A stretch of 64,000 bases of DNA from Nocardia niigatensis NBRC 100131 (GCF_000308655.1 NZ_BAGC01000001.1:1-64000); one strand, 5' to 3'; positions 41,509 to 49,333 are shown, counted from the first letter of the stretch. Notes: generated by a model not told the origin, from the sequence alone. Translations and numbers: made by a program.

Positions 41509-41819
41509 AGCGCCAGGCTACCGATCTTGCCCGGCCGGACCGAGGATTTCCGTTTATCGGCAGTGTTGTCGTTTTTCGGTGTGGGCCCGGAACCATGCGT
41601 TCACCTGCGGCGTCAGACTGGATGGGGCCTTCTGGGACAGAAGCCCCGAGTCGGCCGCTCCGGAACGGGGGAGGGGACTTCCGGATCGGCCGACCGGACG
41701 AATCGGTCGTCTATCAACCTGTGGATCAGGTTGTGGATTATGTGGATAACTCCTGAAACCAACCCTGCGCGGCTAACGGAACTCCGCAGCCCTCGCGCGC
41801 GCGTGGCAGGATCGAAACC
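41509..41819. other. Gene-free region with DnaA-box cluster
   Basis: About 310 bases without a gene between two divergent genes. Apart from the three DnaA-like boxes near its right end, it contains an inverted repeat CGACCG/CGGTCG near 41690-41710 and a possible -10 CAGGAT eight bases before the GTG of the rhodanese gene, suggesting leaderless transcription. Confidence 0.55.
41720..41749 (-). promoter_or_regulatory. Three clustered DnaA-box-like sites
   Basis: On the minus strand the 9-mers TTATCCACA (41749-41741, a perfect DnaA box), TAATCCACA (41740-41732) and TGATCCACA (41728-41720) lie nearly end to end, all in one orientation. No dnaA or dnaN gene is near, so this is not the expected replication origin. 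It could titrate DnaA or control the rhodanese gene 70 bp away. Confidence 0.65.
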
Positions 41820-42191
41820 GTGACGAACCCCCACGTGCCCACGGTGCCGATCGACGCGGTCCCGGCGGAATTCGATGCCGCGGACGGCTGGGGTTCCACC
41901 GCGCCCGTGCCTGCCCAGCTCCTCGACGTCCGCGAGAGGGACGAATGGCAGCTGGGCCGCGCGCCGGGTGCCATCCACATCCCGATGACCGATGTGCCCG
42001 CCCGGCTCGACGAGATCGACATCGACGCCGAGGTCTACGTGATCTGCCGGCAGGGCGGCCGGTCCATACCGGTCGTGGAGTATCTGAACCAGATCGGCTA
42101 CGAGGCCGTCACGGTCTCGGGCGGCATGGTGGCCTGGCAGCAGACCGGCAGGCCGCTCACCGGTGACGGTCCCGAGGCGAAGATCTATTAG
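41820..42191 (+). CDS. Rhodanese-like domain protein
   Basis: A 123-residue single-domain rhodanese. The catalytic cysteine lies in the loop VICRQGGRS, preceded by QLLDVRERDEWQLGRAPGAIHIPM and followed by VTVSGGMVAWQQTGRPL, the standard family pattern. It could carry persulfide sulfur for thiolation or detoxification. The GTG start at 41820 follows no ribosome-binding site, suggesting a leaderless mRNA. It is 18 bp upstream of the DUF4328 gene and likely in an operon with it and glpQ. Confidence 0.9.
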   Translation: MTNPHVPTVPIDAVPAEFDAADGWGSTAPVPAQLLDVRERDEWQLGRAPGAIHIPMTDVPARLDEIDIDAEVYVICRQGGRSIPVVEYLNQIGYEAVTVSGGMVAWQQTGRPLTGDGPEAKIY

Positions 42192-42209
42192 GCGCGGAGA
42201 GGTGGAGCG

Positions 42210-43325
42210 ATGAACGGGGGACAGGTGGGCCGATCGCGATCCGCGGTCGTACAGCCGTGCGCCCGCTGTGGCGCGCGCTGGGCGGTGCAGGGCAAGCCGC
42301 TGCACTGGTGCCCGCGCTGCCACGGTGTCCTGCTCTCGCCCGCACCGGTGGACGCGCCCGCCGACCGGCGCAACTACCGCTGGGTGGCTCGCCCGCCGGG
42401 CCGCAGAACGCACGGCCCGCAACCCGTCCGGCGCCCGGGGCCGGCACAGACGCCGCGGTATCAGCGAGTTCCCCAGTGGGGCCTACAGGATCGGCCCCCG
42501 GCGGCGGCCGCCGAGCCACATCGCCCGCTGTCCGCGCTGAGTGACCGGATCACCGTGCTGTTGCCGGTGACCGCCGGTGTCTTCGTCTTCTCCGCCCTGG
42601 CCGAGCTGGGCCGATACGGCGTCCTGCTGCGCAACCGCACCCGCCTCATCCCGCCCTGGCTGCTGTGGATTTCCGATGCAGCCGTGACCGTTTCCGCGGT
42701 GGTCGCGCTGGTGCTGGCGCTGGTGTCGGCGGTGGCGCTGGTCGGCTGGCTCACCGAGACCCGCCGCGCCGCGTACGCGGCCGCAGGGAAATCGGATCCG
42801 CGGTCGCTGCGCGCCCTGGTGCTGGGCTGTGTGGTGCCGATTGTGAATCTGGTGTGGCCGGGCATCTACCTGACCGAGGCGGCCCGGCTGCGGTCGGTCG
42901 GCGGCGAGGATCCGCGGCTGCTGCGGGCGGTCCGGATCTGGTGGGCGGCTTGGCTTCTCAACGCGGTGCTGGTGCTGGTGGCCTTCCTGTACCGGTTCGC
43001 GTCCTCGCTGCAGGTGCAGGCCGACGGGGTGCTGGCGAACATGTGGACCGATGTGGTCGCGGCCGGTGTCGCGGTGGCCTCGCTCGGGCTGGTGCGCGCC
43101 TTCGCGGGCCTGGATCTGCGGGGTCGTCGGAAGGCGCTGCGGCGCTGGCTGATCGCGACCGGGCCCGCGCGGCCGGTGATCGAACCTGTCCGGCGCGCGC
43201 CGGCCGCTCCCGTCGGGAATGATGCTGTGGTCGGGGATGGTGCTGTCGTCGCGGATGACGCGGTAGCCGGGGCGGCCGCGGCGGCGTCCCCGGATGCGGA
43301 GCAACAGGAGGTATTGGCGAAGTGA
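42210..43325 (+). CDS. DUF4328 membrane protein with N-terminal zinc ribbon
   Basis: A 371-residue protein. The N-terminus has CARCGARW...HWCPRCHG, two CxxC pairs that likely bind zinc. A Pro/Arg-rich linker follows, then the DUF4328 membrane region with about five or six helices (ITVLLPVTAGVFVFSALAEL, DAAVTVSAVVALVLALVSAV, ALVLGCVVPIVNLVWPGIYL). The tail is rich in Ala and Val. DUF4328 proteins have unknown function. The stop overlaps the glpQ GTG start by 4 bp. Confidence 0.85.
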   Translation: MNGGQVGRSRSAVVQPCARCGARWAVQGKPLHWCPRCHGVLLSPAPVDAPADRRNYRWVARPPGRRTHGPQPVRRPGPAQTPRYQRVPQWGLQDRPPAAAAEPHRPLSALSDRITVLLPVTAGVFVFSALAELGRYGVLLRNRTRLIPPWLLWISDAAVTVSAVVALVLALVSAVALVGWLTETRRAAYAAAGKSDPRSLRALVLGCVVPIVNLVWPGIYLTEAARLRSVGGEDPRLLRAVRIWWAAWLLNAVLVLVAFLYRFASSLQVQADGVLANMWTDVVAAGVAVASLGLVRAFAGLDLRGRRKALRRWLIATGPARPVIEPVRRAPAAPVGNDAVVGDGAVVADDAVAGAAAAASPDAEQQEVLAK

Positions 43326-44089
43326 GCCGGGAGAGTCGTGCGCCGTTCGTGGTCGCCCACCGGGGGGCGTCGGCGGCGCGACCCGAACACACCCTCGCCG
43401 CCTACGATCTCGCCCTGCAGGAGGGCGCCGACAGCGTCGAATGCGATATCCGCCTGACCCGGGACGGACACCTGGTCTGTGTGCACGACCGCACAGTGGA
43501 CCGCACCTCGAACGGGTCGGGCGCGGTCAGCGAGATGACGCTGGAGGAGCTGAAGGCGCTGAACTTCGGCACCGCTGCGGAACCGGAGGGCGTGCTCACG
43601 CTGTCCGAGCTGATCGAGCTGGTGCTGGACTGGAAGAGCCGTCCCACCAAGCTTTTCATCGAGACCAAGCATCCGGTTCGCTACGGCGCGCTGGTGGAGA
43701 CGACCCTGCTGTCCGAGCTCACCCGGTACGGTATCGGCGCCCCCGCCTCCGCGGATCACTCACGCGCCGTGGTGATATCGTTCGCGGCCACCGCGGTGTG
43801 GCGGATCCGCCGTGCGGCCCCGCTGCTGCCGACGGTGCTGCTGGGTGAGTCCTCGCTGTACCTGTCCGGCGGCGCCGCCCACACGGTCGGCGCGACCGCC
43901 ATCGGACCGTCCGTGCGGACCCTGCGCGAGCACCCGGATCTGGTCGACAAGGCCGCCGCCGCGGGCCGCGCCACCTATGTCTGGACCTGTGACGACCCCG
44001 AGGACGTCCAACTCTGCTCCGACCTGGGCGTCGACTGGGTCGCCACCAATTACCCCGCCCGCACCAAGGCGGCGCTCACCACCACCTGA
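43322..44089 (+). CDS. glpQ1: Glycerophosphodiester phosphodiesterase
   Basis: A 255-residue GDPD-family TIM barrel, cleaving glycerophosphodiesters to sn-glycerol 3-phosphate and an alcohol. Catalytic residues are visible: VAHRGASAARPEHTLAAYDLAL (His and Arg), GADSVECDIRLTRDGHLVCVHD (Glu, Asp and the second His), and ETKHP. The C-terminus has the usual DLGVDWVATNYPA. It has no signal peptide, so it is cytosolic. It matches glpQ1 (Rv3842c), which also lies close to ferritin in M. tuberculosis. The GTG start overlaps the DUF4328 stop (GTGA). Confidence 0.95.
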   Translation: MSRESRAPFVVAHRGASAARPEHTLAAYDLALQEGADSVECDIRLTRDGHLVCVHDRTVDRTSNGSGAVSEMTLEELKALNFGTAAEPEGVLTLSELIELVLDWKSRPTKLFIETKHPVRYGALVETTLLSELTRYGIGAPASADHSRAVVISFAATAVWRIRRAAPLLPTVLLGESSLYLSGGAAHTVGATAIGPSVRTLREHPDLVDKAAAAGRATYVWTCDDPEDVQLCSDLGVDWVATNYPARTKAALTTT

Positions 44090-44126
44090 ATCGCGCAGCG
44101 GCCTGAGTCAGCGCGCTCCGCGCCAA

Positions 44127-44230
44127 CCGCTTCGGAGCGAGATTTCCAGGTGGTTCGCGGCGCGTCTCGTTCTGGAGGAGGGAGGAACGAGACTTTTCAG
44201 TGCCGCGAACCCGCCCGGAGCGAAGCGGAG
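44127..44230 (+). repeat. Palindromic intergenic element, copy A
   Basis: Three nested stems: CCGCTTCG/CGAAGCGG (44127-44134 with 44221-44228), GGTTCGCGG/CCGCGAACC (44152-44160 with 44203-44211), and GTCTCGTT/AACGAGAC (44164-44171 with 44186-44193). The right arm, 44203-44230, matches the minus-strand arm of copy B (55447-55548) at 26 of 28 positions, with one substitution and one indel. It ends 28 bp before the ATG of the next gene, in the same orientation as copy B relative to its gene. Confidence 0.8.
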
Positions 44231-44258
44231 GGCATCGAACACAGTAGGTTTGCCAACC

Positions 44259-45173
44259 ATGGGTAAGAGCAAGCGCAACAGTCCCAAGCCGGACTCCAAT
44301 CGGGCGCAGAAGCTGGCCGCCCGCCGCGCCGAACAGGAAGCGGCGGCGCAGGCCGTGACGCGGCCCTTCGAGGGCTTGGCCGCGGAATGCGATCTGGTCG
44401 CGCTACGGGAGTTCGTGCCGTCGGCGACCGCGATCTTGAAGCTCGCGCCGAGTGTCGGCGCCGAGCGCGAGGTCACCCTCGCCACGGTGCTCCCGGGCGC
44501 GGTCGCCGCGCTGGTGCGGGCCGGTGACGAGCCGATCGGTTTCGTCGGCACGCAGGTGCAGTTCCAGTCCGCCGATCCGGCCGCGGATCTGGCCGCCGCC
44601 ATCCTGTGGACCCAGTCCGCCACACCGGGCGAGTCGCTGGCCACCGCGAGTGCCGGTGGCGCGCCGCTGACCGAGGTGCTGGATGCCGGTGCGGCCCTGG
44701 ACCTCACGGTGCATCAGGACTTCAACTGGTGGGTGCCCGAGGGCGTCACCCCGGATCCGCAGGTGGCCGCCACCATCGAGCAGGCCAACCGGGCCATCAT
44801 GCCGTCGGCCCGCCTGGAGCTGGGCGCGGACGCGGTCGGCGCGGCCTGGTGGGTGGACGCCGGCGAGAAGGCGCACATCCGCTGGGTGCGGCCCGAGGAC
44901 GAGGACCAGCTGATGCTGGCGCTGGCGCGGCTGCACGCGGCCGGCGACCTGCACCTGGGCGAGGGTTCGCGGTTCGCGGGCTCGTTCCGCACCCACGGCC
45001 TGCTGGTGCCGGTCTTCGACCTCGATCCGGAGCGGCACGCGAGCGAGTGGGAGGGCCCGGCCCGCGAGTTCGGCGCGAAGCTGGCGGCCGCGCTGCAGTC
45101 GGATGCCCCGCTGACCTCCGAGGAGCGTCGCTCCCGTGACGGCCTGCGGTCGCGTCAGGTGACGCTGCGCTGA
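44259..45173 (+). CDS. DUF5926-like actinobacterial protein
   Basis: A 304-residue soluble protein: MGKSKRNSPKPDSNRAQKLA, basic at the start, then alpha/beta domains (VALREFVPSATAILKLAPSV, PGAVAALVRAGDEPIGFVG, LGADAVGAAWWVDAGEKAHI). It ends LTSEERRSRDGLRSRQVTLR. It resembles the DUF5926 family found next to glpQ in actinobacteria. There is no signal peptide and no catalytic motif. ATG 44259 gives the conserved basic start; upstream sequence in frame belongs to palindromic element A. Confidence 0.75.
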   Translation: MGKSKRNSPKPDSNRAQKLAARRAEQEAAAQAVTRPFEGLAAECDLVALREFVPSATAILKLAPSVGAEREVTLATVLPGAVAALVRAGDEPIGFVGTQVQFQSADPAADLAAAILWTQSATPGESLATASAGGAPLTEVLDAGAALDLTVHQDFNWWVPEGVTPDPQVAATIEQANRAIMPSARLELGADAVGAAWWVDAGEKAHIRWVRPEDEDQLMLALARLHAAGDLHLGEGSRFAGSFRTHGLLVPVFDLDPERHASEWEGPAREFGAKLAAALQSDAPLTSEERRSRDGLRSRQVTLR

Positions 45174-45268
45174 CGGCACGGTCGCGCTGACCTGGTCCGG
45201 GCCGTTCCCGGGTGAAGCGATTCACTCGGTGAACGGCCTGGATTTTCCGCGGGAATTTTTTGAAAAGT

Positions 45269-45286
45269 ACTCATTTCGCTCTGAGT
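45269..45286 (+). promoter_or_regulatory. Inverted repeat in the small-peptide promoter region
   Basis: ACTCA-TTTCGCTC-TGAGT (5-bp perfect arms) lies 80 bp upstream of the peptide gene, directly before TTAGGTT (45293-45299), which looks like half an iron box. It could bind a regulator; nothing more can be said from sequence. Confidence 0.35.
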
Positions 45287-45366
45287 GCTCGGTTAGGTTC
45301 TCTTCACCCCGGAAGTTCAGGGGATCCGGTGACCATCGCATCGGATATCAGATGAGGAGAATAACC

Positions 45367-45453
45367 ATGGATGCCATTCTGGCCGTGGTCAAGTCGCTGT
45401 TCGGCACATTGTCCGCCAACGCCACCGGCACCGTCACGGTGCCGCAGAAGTAA
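45367..45453 (+). CDS. 28-residue amphipathic peptide
   Basis: A 28-codon gene encoding MDAILAVVKSLFGTLSANAT followed by GTVTVPQK. GAGGAGA at 45354-45360 is six bases from the ATG, an optimal ribosome-binding site, and a strong hairpin (45497-45528) follows within 50 bp, so this is a complete small transcription unit. The first 15 residues can form an amphipathic helix, which would favour membrane binding. It has no secretion signal. The size and composition recall phenol-soluble-modulin-like or membrane-regulatory peptides, but no homology is claimed. Function unknown. Confidence 0.6.
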   Translation: MDAILAVVKSLFGTLSANATGTVTVPQK

Positions 45454-45496
45454 GGAAAGGGCGGGGACGTATACGCACAGCACCGAGCACATGCAA

Positions 45497-45528
45497 CAGG
45501 CCCGGTCCAGCGCAAGGGACCGGGCCTG
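45497..45528. terminator. Hairpin terminator after peptide gene
   Basis: A 12-bp perfect stem CAGGCCCGGTCC / GGACCGGGCCTG with an 8-nt loop. It lies between the rightward peptide gene and the leftward ferritin gene and probably ends both transcripts. Confidence 0.85.
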
Positions 45529-45579
45529 CTGTGTGAATCCACCGGGCCGGGAAGCGAATTACCTCCGGCCCACACGCAA

Positions 45580-46128
45580 TTACAGCGAGCCGCCCGCGGC
45601 GTGCGGAGCGCCGGACGCGTCCTTCGGACCGCTCATTTCCCGCAGTACGAAATTCTCCAGGTCGAACAGATTCGCGCTGGCCCGCTCCGCGACGGTGAGC
45701 AGGGTGTTCATGGTCGCGACTTCCTCGACCTGTTCCTTGAGGAACCACTGCATGAACTGCTCGCCCTGGTAGTCGCCCTCTTCACGCGCGGTCCGGGCGA
45801 GCTGGACGATCTGCTCGGTGACGGCCTGCTCCTGCGCGAGCGCGAGCGCGATGGGCTCCTTGGCATTCGCGAATTGCGACGTGGCCGCTTCGGTCCCGGA
45901 CATCTCCACCGCGATGTCGTGATCGATCAGGTACCGGGCGATCATCATCGCGTGGTTACGCTCTTCGACGGCCTGCTTGTAGAAATACTTGGCCAGGACG
46001 GGCAGATCGGCATTGTCGAACCACATCGCCACGGCGATGTACTGGTGTTCGGCATTGAATTCGTTGCGGATCTGATCCTGGAGCAGGGCCTGGAACTTGC
46101 TGCGCTTGGTTTGGGTTCGGGTGGACAT
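45580..46128 (-). CDS. bfrB: Ferritin (BfrB-like)
   Basis: A 182-residue four-helix ferritin, orthologous to mycobacterial BfrB (181 residues), which stores iron as ferric oxide in a 24-mer. Ferroxidase-site residues lie in QIRNEFNAEHQYIAVAMWF, KQAVEERNHAMM and EQFMQWFLKEQVEEVA. The start ATG 46128 matches the family; its upstream sequence has only a weak ribosome-binding site. The promoter region (46129-46220) holds a tandem duplication and an IdeR-like dyad, consistent with activation by iron-bound IdeR as for bfrB in M. tuberculosis. Confidence 0.95.
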   Translation of the reverse strand: MSTRTQTKRSKFQALLQDQIRNEFNAEHQYIAVAMWFDNADLPVLAKYFYKQAVEERNHAMMIARYLIDHDIAVEMSGTEAATSQFANAKEPIALALAQEQAVTEQIVQLARTAREEGDYQGEQFMQWFLKEQVEEVATMNTLLTVAERASANLFDLENFVLREMSGPKDASGAPHAAGGSL

Positions 46129-46167
46129 GCGAAGGACATTAACCACGGTCAAAAGGCGTGTCATCCA

Positions 46168-46212
46168 AGTACAGCCTTATTGAGTACAGCCTTATTGAGG
46201 CAAGTGTTGCCT
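46168..46212 (-). promoter_or_regulatory. Ferritin promoter: tandem repeat plus IdeR-like dyad
   Basis: The 15-mer AGTACAGCCTTATTG is duplicated head to tail at 46168-46182 and 46183-46197. Next to it is the dyad AGGCAA-GTG-TTGCCT (46198-46212). On the minus strand the dyad reads TTAGGCAACACTTGCCTCA, close to the IdeR/DtxR consensus TTAGGTTAGSCTAACCTAA in its outer bases. M. tuberculosis bfrB is also preceded by IdeR boxes. Confidence 0.6.
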
Positions 46213-46220
46213 AATTCGAG

Positions 46221-47645
46221 CTAGCTGCCGACGGTGGTGATCAAGTCCTGCGGGATCTGCTGATCCTTGGCCAGCGCGTCGAAGAACGCACTCGCTTTCG
46301 TCTTGTCCCAGAGCAGTACATTGCCGCTGCCGGAGACGTCCTCGAACCCGCCGACCGGGACCGTCGTGGTGATCGGATCGTTGTTCAGCGCATTGCCCAG
46401 GCTCGCCAGATTCCAGATGTGCGCGCCATTGTCGACTTTCAGCGCGGCGGTCAGATCCCGGACCAGCGGCCAGGATCGGAACGGATTGGCGAGCGTGCCC
46501 GGACCGGCCGCCTTCTTCAGCAGGGCGCTGAGGAATTTCCGCTGGTTGAGCATGCGATCCAGGTCCGCGCGCGGGGTGGCGCGGGACCGCACGAAGCCCA
46601 GTGCCTCGGGGCCGGTGAGGGTCTGGCAGCCCGCGGGCAGATCGATGCCGGCCAGCGGGTCCTTCATGGGCGCGTCCAGGCACATCGGGATGCCGCCGAC
46701 CGCGTCGACGATATTGGCGAAGCCGCCGAAGCCGATCTGCACGTAGTGGTCGATGTGCACGCCGGTCGCGCCCTCCACCGTCTTGACCAGCAGCGATGGG
46801 CCGCCGACGGCGAAGGAGGCATTGAGTTTGTCCTTGCCGACGCCCGGGATGTTCACATACGAGTCGCGCGGCAGGCTGACCAGCGTCGGCCGCCCCGACT
46901 TCGGGATGTGCACCATGATCACGGTGTCGGTGCGCTCGCCCTCGACGTCGGAGGAGTCACCGGTGGACAGTTGCTGTTCCTGGTCCTTGGACAGTCCCGC
47001 GCGGCTGTCGGAACCCACCAGAAGCCAATTGGTCCCGGGCGTGTCGCCGACCCGTCCCGAATAGTTCGCGAGGGCGTCGATCCGGGTCAGATGGGTGTCG
47101 ACATAGATGGCCGCCGCGATCGGCAGCAGCAGGAGCACCAGCAGCAGCGACAGGATCCAGCGGAACCAGTGCCGCTTCTTGCGCGGCCGGGCGCCGCGTG
47201 GCGGGCGGCCGTCACCGCCGCGGCGCCTGCCGGGCGGGGGCGGCGGGGGAGTCGGGGGCGGATCCTCCCGGAACGGGACCGGCTGCTGGGTCGGCGCGTG
47301 ACCCATGGGGGTGCCGGCCCGGCCCGGCGGGGGCGGCACCCGATTGCCCTGCGGCGGAACGCGATTCCCCGGCGGTCGCCGGGGCGGTGCCGGATTCCTG
47401 GGCGGTACCTGCGAATAGGCGAGGTCCGGGCCGGATTCACTGCGTCGGATCACCTGAGTTGGTTCTATCCGCGGCCTGCCGTCGTTAACGGGCCTGCCGT
47501 CCGCGGGCGGCCGCTGAGACGAAGGTCGCTGTGTTTGCCCGGGATTCGCCGCGGGCCGATGCGGGTACGCCGGGGGCTCACCCGGGCGTCCCGGCGGCGG
47601 CTCCCGGCGTATCCGTGCAAAGTGCTGGGGGTCGTCGCCGTTCAT
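46221..47645 (-). CDS. LytR-CpsA-Psr family cell-wall ligase
   Basis: A 474-residue LCP protein, which attaches arabinogalactan or other phosphopolymers to peptidoglycan outside the membrane. Residues 1-160 are a disordered Pro/Arg-rich cytoplasmic segment. One helix (FRWILSLLLVLLLLPIAAAI) spans the membrane near 165-185. The LCP domain shows WLLVGSDSRAGLSKDQ, ERTDTVIMVHIPKSGR, LVSLPRDSYVNIPG and RSRATPRADLDRMLNQRKFL, containing the conserved Asp and Arg residues for pyrophosphate lipid binding. The ATG is at 47645; longer upstream frames overlap the next gene and are unlikely. Confidence 0.93.
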   Translation of the reverse strand: MNGDDPQHFARIRREPPPGRPGEPPAYPHRPAANPGQTQRPSSQRPPADGRPVNDGRPRIEPTQVIRRSESGPDLAYSQVPPRNPAPPRRPPGNRVPPQGNRVPPPPGRAGTPMGHAPTQQPVPFREDPPPTPPPPPPGRRRGGDGRPPRGARPRKKRHWFRWILSLLLVLLLLPIAAAIYVDTHLTRIDALANYSGRVGDTPGTNWLLVGSDSRAGLSKDQEQQLSTGDSSDVEGERTDTVIMVHIPKSGRPTLVSLPRDSYVNIPGVGKDKLNASFAVGGPSLLVKTVEGATGVHIDHYVQIGFGGFANIVDAVGGIPMCLDAPMKDPLAGIDLPAGCQTLTGPEALGFVRSRATPRADLDRMLNQRKFLSALLKKAAGPGTLANPFRSWPLVRDLTAALKVDNGAHIWNLASLGNALNNDPITTTVPVGGFEDVSGSGNVLLWDKTKASAFFDALAKDQQIPQDLITTVGS

Positions 47646-47695
47646 CACTGGAAACAGTACCGACCGCGGGGCCCGCGTGGCTCGTTCCGATCGGA

Positions 47696-48490
47696 TTACG
47701 GCAGCCAGGAGACATGTCCGCGCAGGAAGGTGTACCCGATATAGGCGACGGTGTCGATGAGCGCGTGTGCCAGCAGCAGTGGCCAGAGCCGGTTGGTGCG
47801 CTGCCAGTAGCGCCCGAAGATCAATCCCATCACCACGTTTCCGAGCCCGCCGCCGAGACCCTGGTAGAGGTGGTAGCTGCCGCGCAGGAGCGCCGATGCC
47901 AGCAGTGAGCGATTCTCGGTCCAGCCCAGGGCCCGTAGCCGGCTGATCAGGTAGGCGACGACCAGGACCTCCTCGGCCGTGGAGTTCGCCCACGCCGACA
48001 GCACCAGCACCGGCAGCCGCCACCAGCGCGCGAGCGAACTGGGCACGATGGTGACGCTCACCCCCAACGCGTGGGCCGCGAGATACAGGCCCAGTCCGGG
48101 GATTCCGATCACGGCCGCCAGCACCATGCCCGGGAGCACGTCGGGTCGCCAGCGCAGCCGCCGGGCCAGCCCGATCGCTCGCGGCGCGATTCCGCTGCGC
48201 CACAACAGATAGAGCCCCAGCGCCGCCCAGCCGAGCAGCCGGGCCACGCCCAGCAGTTGGAACAGCAGGTCGATGGTCGACTGGGTGGCCCGCGACGCGT
48301 TCAGCGCGACGGTCTGCCCGCTCACCCCGCCGGGCGCGAGGGTGCTCTCCAGCAGGGACAGCGCCGCATTTGCCCCGCTCAGCCCGAAGGTGACGGCCAG
48401 CACCACCGCGATCTCGAGTTTGATCGCCCGCCGGCCGAGTTCGGACGATTCGGGCGCGGGCCACACGGATGCGGGATCAGCCGAAACCAT
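47696..48490 (-). CDS. CPBP-family intramembrane metalloprotease
   Basis: A 264-residue polytopic protein of the CPBP (Abi/CAAX protease-like) family. The catalytic motifs are STAEEVLVVAYLISRL (double Glu), RGSYHLYQG (His) and HALIDTVAYIG (His and Asp), spread over helices in the second half. It probably cleaves small membrane peptides or processes prenylated substrates within the membrane; CPBP proteins also serve in self-immunity to peptide toxins. It starts 50 bp upstream of the LCP gene and may be co-transcribed with it. Confidence 0.9.
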   Translation of the reverse strand: MVSADPASVWPAPESSELGRRAIKLEIAVVLAVTFGLSGANAALSLLESTLAPGGVSGQTVALNASRATQSTIDLLFQLLGVARLLGWAALGLYLLWRSGIAPRAIGLARRLRWRPDVLPGMVLAAVIGIPGLGLYLAAHALGVSVTIVPSSLARWWRLPVLVLSAWANSTAEEVLVVAYLISRLRALGWTENRSLLASALLRGSYHLYQGLGGGLGNVVMGLIFGRYWQRTNRLWPLLLAHALIDTVAYIGYTFLRGHVSWLP

Positions 48491-48523
48491 GCCGCCAATC
48501 TAGGCGGGCGCCCGGCGAACTCG

Positions 48524-49294
48524 TCAGATGCGGTGCACGCCGCCGTGGAAGGGATTGCCCGCCAGGGCGTGTACGGCGCGGCTGAGGGATTCGATGTCGT
48601 GGGCCGGGGCCTCGAACGGGATGCGGATGTCGTGGTCGGCCTCGATGCCCTCGACGCGGAGGGTGACGCCGTAGCGGTCGATGGCCAGCGGATGGATGAG
48701 GGCGCCGCGGCGCAGGGCGTGCGGCAGGCGGCGGGCCAGCCGGTCCACCACGTCGGGGTGATCGGCCTGAAGGTGTTGCAGCCAACCGGCTTCCAGCGCA
48801 CAGAACGGATCGGGGCGGGCCTCGCGCAGCTGTTCGCGGCCGACCGAGTCCGCGCCGGCGGTGTCGGCGACCACCGCGGAATCGATGACCAGCCGCAGCA
48901 GCACGGCGGTGTGGCCGACGTCGAGCAGGTCCGGGTGCGGGTGGTCGGCGGCGACCGCGCCGGCCAGCGCGCGCTGCGCGTGCGCGGGCACGGTGTGCGC
49001 CCAGCCGCGCAGCCAGACCAGGGCGCGGACGCGTTCGCGCAGAGGGAGCGGGGCCTGGTCGGTGAGTTCGAGGACGGCGGGGGAGCCGTTGGTGCCACAG
49101 CCGTGGACCAGACCGGCGGCGCTGGAGTTCATCGGGACCGCCATCACCATGTCCCCGCACTGCCGCAGTAGATGCACGGAGGTGGGCACCGGGTCGAGGC
49201 CGGGCAGGGCCAGGACCGCGCTCTCGGCGTGCGCGCAGGCGCTGTGCACGCGTTCGGCGGTAGTGGGTGCGACGACCTGGGCCGCGTGAGGCAT
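48524..49294 (-). CDS. DUF2470 / HugZ-like protein, iron regulated
   Basis: A 256-residue soluble protein. The N-terminal half has the FMN-binding split-barrel pattern of pyridoxamine-oxidase-like proteins (MPHAAQVVAPTTAERVHSAC, SVHLLRQCGDMVMAV), and the C-terminal domain is DUF2470 (LLDVGHTAVLLRLVIDS, HLQADHPDVVDRLARRL, HDIRIPFEAP). HugZ-type proteins of this arrangement degrade haem; whether this one does is not shown. The ATG at 49294 has GGAGG upstream. An IdeR box lies 20 bp away, so iron should repress it. Probable orthologue of IdeR-regulated Rv3839. Confidence 0.8.
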   Translation of the reverse strand: MPHAAQVVAPTTAERVHSACAHAESAVLALPGLDPVPTSVHLLRQCGDMVMAVPMNSSAAGLVHGCGTNGSPAVLELTDQAPLPLRERVRALVWLRGWAHTVPAHAQRALAGAVAADHPHPDLLDVGHTAVLLRLVIDSAVVADTAGADSVGREQLREARPDPFCALEAGWLQHLQADHPDVVDRLARRLPHALRRGALIHPLAIDRYGVTLRVEGIEADHDIRIPFEAPAHDIESLSRAVHALAGNPFHGGVHRI

Positions 49295-49314
49295 ACGCAC
49301 CTCCGTAGTAGAAA

Positions 49315-49333
49315 TTAGGTAAACCTAAGCTAA
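49315..49333 (-). promoter_or_regulatory. IdeR/DtxR iron box
   Basis: On the minus strand TTAGCTTAGGTTTACCTAA matches the 19-bp IdeR consensus TTAGGTTAGSCTAACCTAA at 16 positions. It is 20 bp upstream of the DUF2470 gene start, overlapping the probable promoter. Confidence 0.85.

Noticed and set aside
41720..41749. Chromosomal replication origin
   Set aside because: Only three DnaA boxes, no AT-rich unwinding region and no dnaA/dnaN/gyrB nearby.
47646..48464. Long N-terminal extension of the LCP protein
   Set aside because: It lies in another frame of the CPBP protease gene on the same strand and is Arg/Gly-rich noise.
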